A stretch of 6,464 bases of DNA. Source: Gammaproteobacteria bacterium (lineage in GTDB: Bacteria > Pseudomonadota > Gammaproteobacteria > Natronospirales > REEB76). The stretch's first letter is position 1. Every line of letters starts with the position of its first letter. The notes under the pieces are model-generated. The model was not told the DNA's origin, did no database searches, and worked only from the letters and a program-made list of their open reading frames with translations. The stretch lies in assembly GCA_028871235.1 (NCBI GenBank), contig JAGWNO010000114.1:1-6464 (forward strand). The letters run 5' to 3'. Below are positions 1 through 5,882 of the stretch, piece after piece. The translations under genes and the position numbers were made by a program.

Positions 1-96
1 TGCGGTTACCGCGGGTTCGCCGGCCGCCCAGGCCGGGGCTATCCACAGGGACAGAGTGACCAGGAGCGCGGCCGGCAGGATACGGAGAAGGCGCAT
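1..96 (-). CDS. N-terminus of an exported (Sec signal peptide) protein, partial
   Basis: The first 32 codons of a minus-strand gene are visible; the rest lies beyond the left edge. The protein begins MRLLRILPAALL and continues through a hydrophobic stretch to PAWA-AGEP. This is a classic Sec signal peptide: basic n-region (R2, R5), hydrophobic core about residues 6-20, and an AxA-type signal peptidase I site after A24. The mature protein therefore starts near A25 and is periplasmic or outer membrane. I chose the start at 96 because a GAGG Shine-Dalgarno sequence at 108-105 lies 8 bases upstream. A second in-frame ATG at 102 is only 2 bases from that motif. The mature residues (AGEPAVTA) are too few to name a family. 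The signal peptide plus a TetR-like operator behind the gene would suit an RND efflux adaptor (membrane fusion protein), but that is inference from context only. Confidence 0.8.
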   Translation of the reverse strand, partial: MRLLRILPAALLVTLSLWIAPAWAAGEPAVTA

Positions 97-138
97 GAGC
101 ATTTCCTCGGTTCTGGAGAGCAGGGTAACCGGCGGCTT

Positions 139-161
139 GACAGACCGATAGTCTGTCGGTC
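139..161. promoter_or_regulatory. Overlapping inverted repeats, putative TetR-family operator
   Basis: Two interleaved perfect inverted repeats sit here. GACAGAC (139-145) pairs with GTCTGTC (151-157) around a 5-base spacer. GACCGA (143-148) pairs with TCGGTC (156-161) around a 7-base spacer. Overlapping dyads rich in GACNG/CNGTC halves are typical of operators bound by TetR/AcrR-type repressors of efflux genes. The site lies 43 to 65 bases upstream of the minus-strand start at 96, where a repressor would cover the promoter. A TTGACA hexamer (137-142, plus strand) overlaps it, but I see no good -10 at the right distance on either strand. No tetR gene is in the window. The inverted repeats are directly visible; the repressor assignment is inference. 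Confidence 0.45.
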
Positions 162-346
162 AGTCCGCAAACCGGATGGGTAGGGTCTGTGGCCGGAAAT
201 CATGATAACCCGGCGCAACAGTCCGTGCTTCCCCGGTAACATCTCTTCCGTGATCAGGCGCCGGAACTTGGTTTCCATAGCCTGCGGCTGCGGGGCCGAT
301 GGATCCGCACCTAACCCCGCCACTCTCTTGGCTGCAAGCAATCGCT

Positions 347-373
347 CCAGGTTAAGCGGCGGTATCAACCTGG
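347..373. repeat. Perfect 7-base inverted repeat with 13-base spacer
   Basis: CCAGGTT at 347-353 and AACCTGG at 367-373 are exact reverse complements around a 13-base spacer. This could be a regulator binding site or a small hairpin in the otherwise gene-free stretch before gcvT. There is no T-run after it that would make a terminator. The arms are certain; any function is unknown, and chance occurrence is possible at this length. Confidence 0.35.
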
Positions 374-599
374 GTTTGGCGGCCAGCAGGATAGATGCCA
401 TGACCCATGGCCGCATGCGACACCGCCCGCGGCCGCGGAGCTCCACTCGATTGCCAGAACTCAGGGATGTTTCACTGTACCGGAATACCCGGTGCGGACA
501 CGGGCGGCGTGGTGCCCGGTGGGGGTTTCCGGTATCATTTTGCACCTCCGGGAGCGGTTTTTTCGACCTCCGGAGCAGCCCCTTCACCGGATAATACGC

Positions 600-632
600 G
601 GGCGGTGGGATTACCCGCCGCCCTTCGATTTT
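600..632 (+). terminator. Terminator-like hairpin in the gcvT leader (possible attenuator)
   Basis: The arms 600-609 and 614-623 (GGGCGGTGGG and CCCGCCGCCC) pair over 10 positions, nine G-C or C-G and one T-G wobble, around an ATTA loop. The sequence TTCGATTTT follows at 624-632. This is a strong plus-oriented intrinsic-terminator shape with an imperfect U-tract. It ends 15 bases before the gcvT Shine-Dalgarno sequence. No plus-strand gene lies upstream for it to terminate, so a role inside the gcvT leader, as an attenuator or mRNA-stabilising hairpin, is the likelier reading. The minus strand has no T-run after the stem. Confidence 0.45.
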
Positions 633-661
633 CAGCCACTTTATATAAGGTGCCTGTGCCC

Positions 662-1747
662 ATGGGCAAACGCACACCGCTTTACGAAACCCACGTGGCC
701 GCCGGCGCCCGGCTGGTGGATTTCGGCGGCTGGGACATGCCGGTGAATTACGGCTCGCAGATCGAGGAACACCACGCGGTGCGCCGCGACGCCGGCATGT
801 TCGACGTCTCCCACATGACGGTACTGGACCTCGGCGGCGCGCGAGTGCGCGAGTTCCTGCGCAAACTGCTGGCCAACGATGTCGTCAAGCTGCACGAATC
901 CGGCAAGGCGCTTTACAGCTGCATGCTCGACGAACACGCCGGCATCATCGACGATCTGATCGTGTATTTCATGCGCGATGACTGGTTCCGCATGGTGGTG
1001 AATGCCGCCACCCATGACAAGGACCTGGCGTGGATTGCCCGGCAGGCGCAGCCCTTCGGTGTGAAAATGATCGAGCGGGATTTGGCGATGATCGCGGTGC
1101 AGGGACCGAACGCCCGGGAGAAAACCGCCGCGGTGCTGCCTGCCGATGCACGCGCAGCCGCGCTCGCGCTCAAACCCTTCACGGCCCTCAAGTACGGCGG
1201 TTTCTTCATCGCCCGCACCGGCTATACCGGTGAGGACGGTTTCGAGATCATGTTGCCGCCGCCGGAGGCGCCGGCTTTCTGGCAGACGCTCGTCCGGCAG
1301 GGCGTAGCGCCCTGCGGTCTCGGCGCCCGCGATACGCTGCGCCTCGAAGCCGCCATGAACCTGTACGGCTCCGACATGGACGAGACCACCACCCCGCTGG
1401 AATCCGGTTTGGGTTGGACCGTAGCCTGGGAGCCGGAGGAGCGGGTTTTTATCGGCCGCGCTGCGCTCGAAGCTCAACGCAATGCCGGACCGAAACGCAA
1501 ATTCGTGGGGCTGTTGCTGGAAGACAAGGGCGTGCTGCGCGGCCACCAGAAAGTGATCGCAGACGGTGCCGGCGAAGGCGAGATCACCAGCGGCACGTTC
1601 TCGCCCACGCTGCAGCGCTCCATTGCCCTGGCGCGGGTGCCGGTGGCCAGCGGCGATGCGCTGCAGGTGGATATCCGCGGCAAGCTCGTCAATGCGCGCG
1701 TGGTGAAGCCGCCGTTCGTGCGCAACGGTAAAGTATTGGTGAAATAG
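662..1747 (+). CDS. gcvT: Glycine cleavage system T protein (aminomethyltransferase)
   Basis: This 361-residue protein is close in length to E. coli GcvT. It takes the aminomethyl group carried on lipoylated H protein, releases ammonia and transfers the one-carbon unit to tetrahydrofolate, giving 5,10-methylene-THF in the cytoplasm. Family signatures are present: TPLYETHVAAGARLVDFGGW near the N-terminus, MFDVSHM (46-52), the folate-binding Asp region GIIDDLIVY (94-102), GYTGEDGFEI (187-196), RDTLRLEAAMNLYG (223-236) and the C-terminal SGTFSPTLQ motif of the barrel domain. I chose the ATG at 662 because homology begins at once with GKRTPLY and AAGGTG at 647-652 is a plausible ribosome binding site 9 bases upstream. 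The frame stays open back to 407, but that extension looks like leader sequence. In-frame GTG codons at 650 and 656 are less likely starts. It is first in a gcvT-gcvH-gcvP cluster, with 95 REP-bearing bases before gcvH. Nothing appears damaged. Confidence 0.97.
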   Translation: MGKRTPLYETHVAAGARLVDFGGWDMPVNYGSQIEEHHAVRRDAGMFDVSHMTVLDLGGARVREFLRKLLANDVVKLHESGKALYSCMLDEHAGIIDDLIVYFMRDDWFRMVVNAATHDKDLAWIARQAQPFGVKMIERDLAMIAVQGPNAREKTAAVLPADARAAALALKPFTALKYGGFFIARTGYTGEDGFEIMLPPPEAPAFWQTLVRQGVAPCGLGARDTLRLEAAMNLYGSDMDETTTPLESGLGWTVAWEPEERVFIGRAALEAQRNAGPKRKFVGLLLEDKGVLRGHQKVIADGAGEGEITSGTFSPTLQRSIALARVPVASGDALQVDIRGKLVNARVVKPPFVRNGKVLVK

Positions 1748-1750
1748 GGA

Positions 1751-1778
1751 ATCGCGGCGGAGACCGCCGCTCCCACAA
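1751..1778 (-). repeat. REP-like hairpin, tandem copy 1
   Basis: Read on the minus strand this is GTGGGAG followed by a perfect hairpin: CGGCGG, loop TCT, CCGCCG, then CGA. It has the form of a GGAG-headed REP element, the short palindromes spread by REP-associated tyrosine transposases in many gammaproteobacteria. It starts 4 bases after the gcvT stop codon. On the plus strand the stem is GCGGCGG (1754-1760) and CCGCCGC (1764-1770) with an AGA loop. It may also affect the balance of mRNA between gcvT and gcvH. Confidence 0.7.
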
Positions 1779-1790
1779 CAAGGGTTATGA

Positions 1791-1818
1791 ATCGCGGCGG
1801 AGACCACCACTCCCGCAA
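1791..1818 (-). repeat. REP-like hairpin, tandem copy 2
   Basis: This direct repeat of the preceding element lies exactly 40 bases downstream. The 30-base stretches 1749-1778 and 1789-1818 differ at only 3 positions. Two changes fall in one stem arm. They turn G-C pairs into T-G wobbles when the minus strand folds, but into C-A mismatches on the plus strand, so the plus-strand mRNA hairpin is weaker than in copy 1. It ends 24 bases before the gcvH start. Confidence 0.7.
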
Positions 1819-1842
1819 TCGGATTGAACTGAGGAGAACGAC

Positions 1843-2235
1843 ATGAGCAAAGTCCCGGCCGATCTCAGGTACACCAAGAGCCACGAGTGGGTGAAAGTCG
1901 GCAGCGACGGCATCCTCACCATCGGCATCACCGATCATGCCCAGGAGGCGCTCGGTGACCTGGTGTATGTGGAAGCGCCGCAGCAGGGCCGCAAGGTGCA
2001 GGCGGGTGAAGCCTGTGCGGTGGTGGAATCCGTCAAAGCCGCCTCCGATATATACAGCCCGGTCGGCGGCGAAGTGCTGGAAGGCAATGCCGCACTCACC
2101 GATGCGCCGGAGCAGATCAACCGGGAACCGTACAGCGCCTGGATCATGCGCATCAAACCCGCCAATGCCGCGGACGTGAACACGCTCCTGGATGCCAGGG
2201 GATACGAGCAGGTGCTGGCGGAAGAAGCGCATTAG
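1843..2235 (+). CDS. gcvH: Glycine cleavage system H protein (lipoyl carrier)
   Basis: This 130-residue protein has the usual GcvH length. It carries the lipoyl arm that shuttles the aminomethyl intermediate between the P, T and L proteins. The N-terminal RYTKSHEWV (9-17) and ITDHAQEALGDLVYVEAP (29-46) are classic. The lipoylation motif ESVKAASD (62-69) places the modified lysine at K65, followed by the conserved YSPVGGEVLEGN stretch. The C-terminal half keeps the PEQINREPYSAWIMRIK signature. The start is set by a strong GAGGAG Shine-Dalgarno at 1831-1836, 6 bases before the ATG. It lies between gcvT and gcvP as in the E. coli gcvTHP operon and is presumably co-transcribed with them. Lipoylation would need LipA/LipB or LplA encoded elsewhere. 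No key residue is missing. Confidence 0.97.
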   Translation: MSKVPADLRYTKSHEWVKVGSDGILTIGITDHAQEALGDLVYVEAPQQGRKVQAGEACAVVESVKAASDIYSPVGGEVLEGNAALTDAPEQINREPYSAWIMRIKPANAADVNTLLDARGYEQVLAEEAH

Positions 2236-2267
2236 GCGGCGCTGCCGCGACACCTGCGTCACATCTT

Positions 2268-2279
2268 TGTATATATACA
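2268..2279. other. 12-base perfect TA palindrome between gcvH and gcvP
   Basis: TGTATATATACA reads the same on both strands and stands out in a very GC-rich context. It lies in the 63-base gap between gcvH and gcvP, ending 19 bases before the gcvP ATG. TATATA at 2270-2275, with GCGACA 17 bases upstream (2247-2252), could form a weak internal promoter. An AT-rich breathing site upstream of a weak Shine-Dalgarno sequence, or a regulator site, are alternatives. The palindrome is certain; its function is not. Confidence 0.35.
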
Positions 2280-2298
2280 TCGTGAGATCCGCCGAGAA

Positions 2299-5220
2299 AT
2301 GAATGCCGCCACCGGATTGCCCATGACTTCCACCGCTTTGCCGGAAAAGCCCGGACAGGGTGCGGCCTTCAGCGACCGCCATATCGGCCCCGATGCCGCC
2401 GACCAGCAGAGCATGCTGGCGGACCTGGGTTTCGCCACCCGCGCCGCGCTCATTGATGCGGTGATCCCCGCCAACATCCGCCGCCAGGACGGGCTGCCGC
2501 TGGGGACGTTCACCCCGCCGCAAGCGGAGCACGCCGCCTTGGCCGGGCTGAAAGCATTGGCCGCGAAGAACCAGGTGTACAGATCGTTCATCGGCCAGGG
2601 CTTTTACGCTACCCACACGCCCGCGGTGATCCTGCGCAACCTGCTGGAGAATCCCGCCTGGTACACCGCCTACACGCCCTACCAGCCGGAGATCTCCCAG
2701 GGGCGTCTGGAAGCGCTGCTGAATTTCCAGCAGATGATCGCGGATCTCACCGGTCTCGCCATCGCCAATGCCTCCATGCTGGATGAATCTAGCGCTGCCG
2801 CCGAAGCCATGACCCTGGTGCGGCGCATGAGCAAATCCGCTTCCCGGACATTCTTCGTGGCGGACGACGTGCTGCCCCAGACCATCGAGGTGGTGCAGAC
2901 CCGCGCCCGGCCGCTGGACATCGCCGTGCAGGTGGGCAAGGCGGACGCCGCCGCGAACTGCGATTGTTTCGGCGCGCTGCTGCAGTATCCGGGCGTCAAC
3001 GGCGAGGTGCGGGATTACCGCGCACTCGCGCAGGCGCTGCACGCGCGCCAGGCCGGCGTGGTGGTGGCCGCGGATCTGCTGGCGCTGGCGCTGCTCATGC
3101 CGCCGGGCGAATGGGGCGCCGACGTGGCGGTGGGCAACACCCAGCGTTTCGGCGTACCCATGGGTTTCGGCGGGCCGCACGCCGCCTATCTCGCCACCCG
3201 CGACGAGTTCAAGCGCTCCATGCCGGGGCGGCTGGTGGGGGTGACCGTGGACAGCCAGGGACAACCGGCATTGCGTCTGGCGCTGCAGACCCGCGAACAG
3301 CACATCCGCCGCGAGAAGGCCACCTCCAACATCTGCACCGCCCAGGCACTGCTGGCCATCATGGCGAGCATGTATGCGGTGTACCACGGTCCCGAGGGGC
3401 TGCGCAGCATCGCCGAGCGCGTGCAGCGGCTGACGGCAATGCTGGCCGCCGGACTGAGACAGCTTGGCTTCACGCCGGTCAATGCGCATTTCTTCGACAC
3501 GCTCACGCTCAGGACCGGCGCGCACACCGCCGCCGTGCATGCGGCCGCCCACGGCCGGCAGATGAATCTGCGCGTGGTGGACGACCAGCATGTGGGCATC
3601 TCGCTGGACGAGACCAGCACCCGCGATGAGGTGATGCGGCTGTTGTCGATCTTTGCCGAGTCGGCTGGCCGTAAAAGTCCTGCGGCCGTGTCCCTCGATA
3701 CCGAAAAGCCGGGAGTCAGCGGCCTGCCGGCGGCGCTGGTGCGCACCAGCGGCTATCTCACGCATCCGGTGTTCAACCGCTACCATTCGGAACACGAGAT
3801 GCTGCGCTACCTGCGCAGCCTCGCCGACAAGGACCTGGCGCTGGACCGCAGCATGATCCCGCTGGGCTCCTGCACCATGAAGCTCAACGCCGTGAGCGAG
3901 ATGCTGCCGGTGAGTTGGCCCGAGTTCGCGCACATGCATCCGTTCGCGCCCGCGGAGCAGACCGCGGGCTACCGCGAGCTGGTCGCGCAGCTGGAGCAGA
4001 TGCTGGCGGCGATCACGGGTTATGCGGCGGTGTCGTTGCAGCCCAATGCCGGTTCCCAGGGCGAGTATGCCGGGTTGCTGATCATCAAGGCGTATCACGC
4101 ATCCCGCGGCCAGGGCCACCGCAACGTGTGCCTGATCCCATCCTCGGCCCACGGCACCAACCCGGCTTCGGCACAGATGGCCGGCATGCGGGTGGTGGTG
4201 GTGACCTGCGACGCTCACGGCAACGTGGATATGGCGGACCTCAAGACCAAGGCGGAACAACACCGGCACGATCTGGCCGCCGTCATGATCACCTATCCCT
4301 CCACCCACGGCGTGTTCGAGGAGGGCGTGCGCCAGCTCTGCGAGATCGTGCATGCTCACGGCGGCCAGGTGTACGTGGACGGCGCCAACCTCAACGCCAT
4401 GGTGGGCCTCGCCGCCCCCGGCCGGTTCGGCGGCGACGTGTCGCACCTCAACCTGCACAAGACGTTCTGCATCCCCCACGGCGGCGGCGGGCCGGGTGTC
4501 GGCCCAGTGGCGGTGGGCGCGCATCTCGCGAAATTCCTGCCCAACCTGCGCAGCGTCGGCTATGTGCGCGCTGAGGACGGCATCGGCGCCATCTCCGCCA
4601 CGCCCTACGGCTCCGCTTCGATCCTGCCCATCTCCTGGATGTACATCGCCATGATGGGCGCCGAGGGACTCACCGCCGCCAGCGAAGTCGCCATCCTCAA
4701 TGCCAACTATCTGGCGAAGAAGCTGTCGCCGCACTACCCGGTGCTGTATTCCGGCCCCGGCGGCCTCGTGGCCCACGAGTGCATCCTGGATCTGCGGCCA
4801 CTGAAGGAGAGCAGCGGCATCAGCGTGGACGACGTGGCCAAGCGGCTCACGGATTACGGTTTCCATGCGCCCACCATGAGTTTTCCGGTGCCCGGCACGT
4901 TCATGATCGAACCGACGGAATCGGAATCGAAAGCGGAACTCGACCGCTTCATCGAAGCCATGCTCGCCATCCGCGAGGAGATCCGCGCCGTGGAGGAGGG
5001 CAGACTGGACCGGGAGGACAACCCGCTCAAGCACGCACCGCATACTGCGGAGATGGTCACCGCCGACACCTGGAACCACCGCTACAGCCGCGAGCAGGCG
5101 GCCTACCCGGTGGCATCGTTGCGCAGGCACAAATACTGGCCGCCGGTGGGCCGGGCCGACAACGTGTACGGCGACAAGAATCTGATGTGCGGCTGTCCGC
5201 CGCTGAGCGAATATCCGTGA
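2299..5220 (+). CDS. gcvP: Glycine dehydrogenase (decarboxylating), single-chain P protein
   Basis: This 973-residue protein has the single-chain P-protein architecture (E. coli GcvP is 957), with two homologous halves fused. It is the PLP enzyme that decarboxylates glycine and loads the aminomethyl group onto the lipoyl arm of GcvH. The N-terminal half includes NASMLDESSAAAEAM (from 157) and GFGGPHAAYLATR (from 289). The C-terminal half includes MIPLGSCTMKLN (519-530), SSAHGTNPASAQMAGM (615-630), YPSTHGVFEE (from 666), VDGANLNA (D694) and NLHKTFCIPHGGGGPG, whose K721 should form the PLP Schiff base. The C-terminus ends in the conserved VYGDKNLMCGCPPLS. The start is less certain. ATG 2299 has only a weak GAGA almost touching it, and ATG 2323 (nine residues into the frame) is an alternative. 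The conserved region begins later, so function is unaffected. It ends in TGA directly before a REP cluster that probably closes the gcv operon. Confidence 0.97.
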   Translation: MNAATGLPMTSTALPEKPGQGAAFSDRHIGPDAADQQSMLADLGFATRAALIDAVIPANIRRQDGLPLGTFTPPQAEHAALAGLKALAAKNQVYRSFIGQGFYATHTPAVILRNLLENPAWYTAYTPYQPEISQGRLEALLNFQQMIADLTGLAIANASMLDESSAAAEAMTLVRRMSKSASRTFFVADDVLPQTIEVVQTRARPLDIAVQVGKADAAANCDCFGALLQYPGVNGEVRDYRALAQALHARQAGVVVAADLLALALLMPPGEWGADVAVGNTQRFGVPMGFGGPHAAYLATRDEFKRSMPGRLVGVTVDSQGQPALRLALQTREQHIRREKATSNICTAQALLAIMASMYAVYHGPEGLRSIAERVQRLTAMLAAGLRQLGFTPVNAHFFDTLTLRTGAHTAAVHAAAHGRQMNLRVVDDQHVGISLDETSTRDEVMRLLSIFAESAGRKSPAAVSLDTEKPGVSGLPAALVRTSGYLTHPVFNRYHSEHEMLRYLRSLADKDLALDRSMIPLGSCTMKLNAVSEMLPVSWPEFAHMHPFAPAEQTAGYRELVAQLEQMLAAITGYAAVSLQPNAGSQGEYAGLLIIKAYHASRGQGHRNVCLIPSSAHGTNPASAQMAGMRVVVVTCDAHGNVDMADLKTKAEQHRHDLAAVMITYPSTHGVFEEGVRQLCEIVHAHGGQVYVDGANLNAMVGLAAPGRFGGDVSHLNLHKTFCIPHGGGGPGVGPVAVGAHLAKFLPNLRSVGYVRAEDGIGAISATPYGSASILPISWMYIAMMGAEGLTAASEVAILNANYLAKKLSPHYPVLYSGPGGLVAHECILDLRPLKESSGISVDDVAKRLTDYGFHAPTMSFPVPGTFMIEPTESESKAELDRFIEAMLAIREEIRAVEEGRLDREDNPLKHAPHTAEMVTADTWNHRYSREQAAYPVASLRRHKYWPPVGRADNVYGDKNLMCGCPPLSEYP

Positions 5221-5224
5221 GGAA

Positions 5225-5250
5225 GCGCGGCCTGGACGGCCGCTCCCACC
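5225..5250 (-). repeat. REP-like hairpin, left half of an inverted pair
   Basis: Read on the minus strand this is GTGGGAG followed by the stem CGGCC, loop GTCCA, GGCCG. On the plus strand the arms are GCGGCC (5227-5232) and GGCCGC (5238-5243). It begins about 5 bases after the gcvP stop and has the same orientation as the two copies between gcvT and gcvH. With the next element it forms a head-to-head pair of the REPIN or BIME kind. Confidence 0.65.
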
Positions 5251-5259
5251 TTCAGTACC

Positions 5260-5285
5260 GTGGGAGCAGGTCCCGCCTGCCGCGA
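5260..5285 (+). repeat. REP-like hairpin, right half of an inverted pair
   Basis: This element reads GTGGGAG, then the stem GCAGG (5266-5270), loop TCCCG and CCTGC (5276-5280), then CGCGA. The head and the CGCGA end match the family sequence seen at 1751, but the orientation is opposite to the element at 5225. Only 9 bases separate the two, so TCCCAC and GTGGGA can also pair across the spacer to make one larger cruciform or mRNA hairpin. Confidence 0.65.
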
Positions 5286-5302
5286 TTTCGCAATGCAGAG
5301 TC

Positions 5303-5330
5303 AGGAGCGACGGTCCCCGTCGCTATTCTT
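5303..5330 (+). terminator. Terminator-like hairpin after gcvP; also a third REP-like copy
   Basis: AGCGACGG (5306-5313) and CCGTCGCT (5317-5324) form a perfect 8-base stem with a TCC loop, followed by ATTCTT. This could terminate gcvP transcription, although the U-tract is short and interrupted. The sequence GGAGCGACGGTCCCCGTCGC also matches the REP family at 1751 read on the minus strand (GGAGCGGCGGTCTCCGCCGC). The difference in the stem is compensatory: a G-C pair has become A-T. It is therefore probably a diverged REP now sitting at a terminator position. Confidence 0.5.
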
Positions 5331-5355
5331 CAGTGAATCACGGTTAATCAGCGAG

Positions 5356-5361
5356 AGGAGG
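5356..5361 (+). promoter_or_regulatory. Consensus Shine-Dalgarno AGGAGG of tpx
   Basis: A full AGGAGG lies 8 bases before the tpx ATG, the best ribosome binding site in the window. It fixes the start at 5370 and predicts strong translation, in contrast to the weak site at gcvP. Confidence 0.85.
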
Positions 5362-5369
5362 ATGCAACC

Positions 5370-5873
5370 ATGGCCAAGATCACACTGCGCGGCAATCCCA
5401 TCCACACCAGCGGCGAGCTGCCGAAAACCGGCAGCAAGGCGCCGGACTTCAAGCTCACCACCAAGGACCTGAAGGACGTGTCGCTGGCCGACTTCAAGGG
5501 CAAGAAAAAACTCCTGAATATCGTACCGAGCCTGGACACGCCGACATGCGCCCTGTCCACCAGGAAGTTCAATGAACACGCCAAGACCCACAAGGATACG
5601 GTGATATTGATCGTGTCCGCGGATCTGCCGTTCGCCCAGGGGCGCTTCTGCGGCATCGAACACCTGGAAAACGTGACCCCGCTGGCGCTCATGCGCGACA
5701 GGAAATTCGCGCAGGATTACGGTGTGCTGATTCAGGACGGGCCGCTGGCCGGAGTCACGGCGCGTGCCGTGGTGGTGCTGGATGCCAACGACAGGGTGAT
5801 CTATACGGAGATGGTCCAGGAAATCGCCAATGAGCCGGATTACCAAGCCGCCCTTAAGGTGCTGGGTGGCTGA
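5370..5873 (+). CDS. tpx: Thiol peroxidase Tpx (atypical 2-Cys peroxiredoxin)
   Basis: This 167-residue protein matches the usual Tpx length (E. coli Tpx is 168). It reduces hydrogen peroxide and alkyl hydroperoxides using thioredoxin. The sequence starts like the family (GNP at 8-10, GSKAPDF at 21-27). It carries the active-site motif SLDTPTCALSTRKFN (54-68) with T57 and peroxidatic C60. The motif SADLPFAQGRFCG (83-95) supplies resolving C94, and LAGVTARAVVVLD supplies conserved R132. The C-terminal EPDYQAAL is also typical. E. coli Tpx is periplasmic-associated in some reports but has no cleaved signal peptide, and none is visible here. The gene is preceded by the REP/terminator cluster, so it is probably transcribed separately from gcvP; no clear promoter is visible. 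Nine bases separate its stop from the dgkA start, suggesting co-transcription with dgkA. Confidence 0.96.
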   Translation: MAKITLRGNPIHTSGELPKTGSKAPDFKLTTKDLKDVSLADFKGKKKLLNIVPSLDTPTCALSTRKFNEHAKTHKDTVILIVSADLPFAQGRFCGIEHLENVTPLALMRDRKFAQDYGVLIQDGPLAGVTARAVVVLDANDRVIYTEMVQEIANEPDYQAALKVLGG

Positions 5874-5882
5874 TCACAGCCA

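Larger units (their letters stand above)
162..661. other. Long region without a convincing gene; probable gcvT leader in its right half
   Basis: About 500 bases lie between the operator-like site and gcvT. Both strands are open over long stretches (plus 202-594, minus 677-39). Neither reading looks coding: third-position bases are mixed, the plus reading is rich in Arg, Cys and Ser, there are no good ribosome binding sites, and the minus reading overlaps the signal-peptide gene out of frame. I recognise no protein family in either. The region does contain inverted repeats: CCAGGTT/AACCTGG (347-353/367-373), TACCGGAA/TTCCGGTA (478-485/527-534) enclosing CGGGC/GCCCG (501-505/514-518), and the hairpin at 600-623. 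A GATAAT hexamer at 590-595 resembles a -10 box but has no clear -35 at normal spacing. The usual glycine riboswitch core sequences are absent. Confidence 0.5.

Noticed and set aside
202..594. A 130-codon plus-strand frame before gcvT
   Set aside because: It has no ribosome binding site, mixed third-position bases, an Arg/Cys/Ser-rich product and no recognisable motif. It also contains the leader inverted repeats.
586..647. Promoter boxes GATAAT (590-595) and TATATA (642-647) for gcvT
   Set aside because: Neither has a recognisable -35 hexamer at 16-18 bases. The second would start transcription inside or after the ribosome binding site.
407..661. N-terminal extension of gcvT from the ATG at 407
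   Set aside because: The added 85 residues match nothing in GcvT, have noncoding-like composition and cross the terminator-like hairpin. Family homology starts directly at 662 with a ribosome binding site before it.
400..661. Glycine riboswitch upstream of gcvT
   Set aside because: I looked for the conserved aptamer cores (GGAGAG, CCGAAGG and CTCAGG-type blocks) in the leader and did not find them. Only unassigned stems are present.
39..677. A 212-codon minus-strand frame covering the intergenic region
   Set aside because: It overlaps the signal-peptide gene out of frame, includes the operator-like dyads and reads antisense to the gcvT start. A middle part around 200-400 looks slightly protein-like but I could not assign it to any family.
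641..1810. A 389-codon minus-strand frame opposite gcvT
   Set aside because: It is the antisense shadow of gcvT with the same biased composition and crosses the REP repeats.
1474..5130. A 1218-codon open frame on the minus strand opposite gcvT-gcvH-gcvP
   Set aside because: It runs antisense through three well-conserved genes and is rich in His, Arg, Gly and Ala, as expected for a mirror frame of GC-rich coding DNA. It has no family resemblance I can see.
1751..5330. CRISPR array made from the repeated hairpins
   Set aside because: The copies are few, unevenly spaced, in both orientations and separated by whole genes. They fit REP elements, not a repeat-spacer array.
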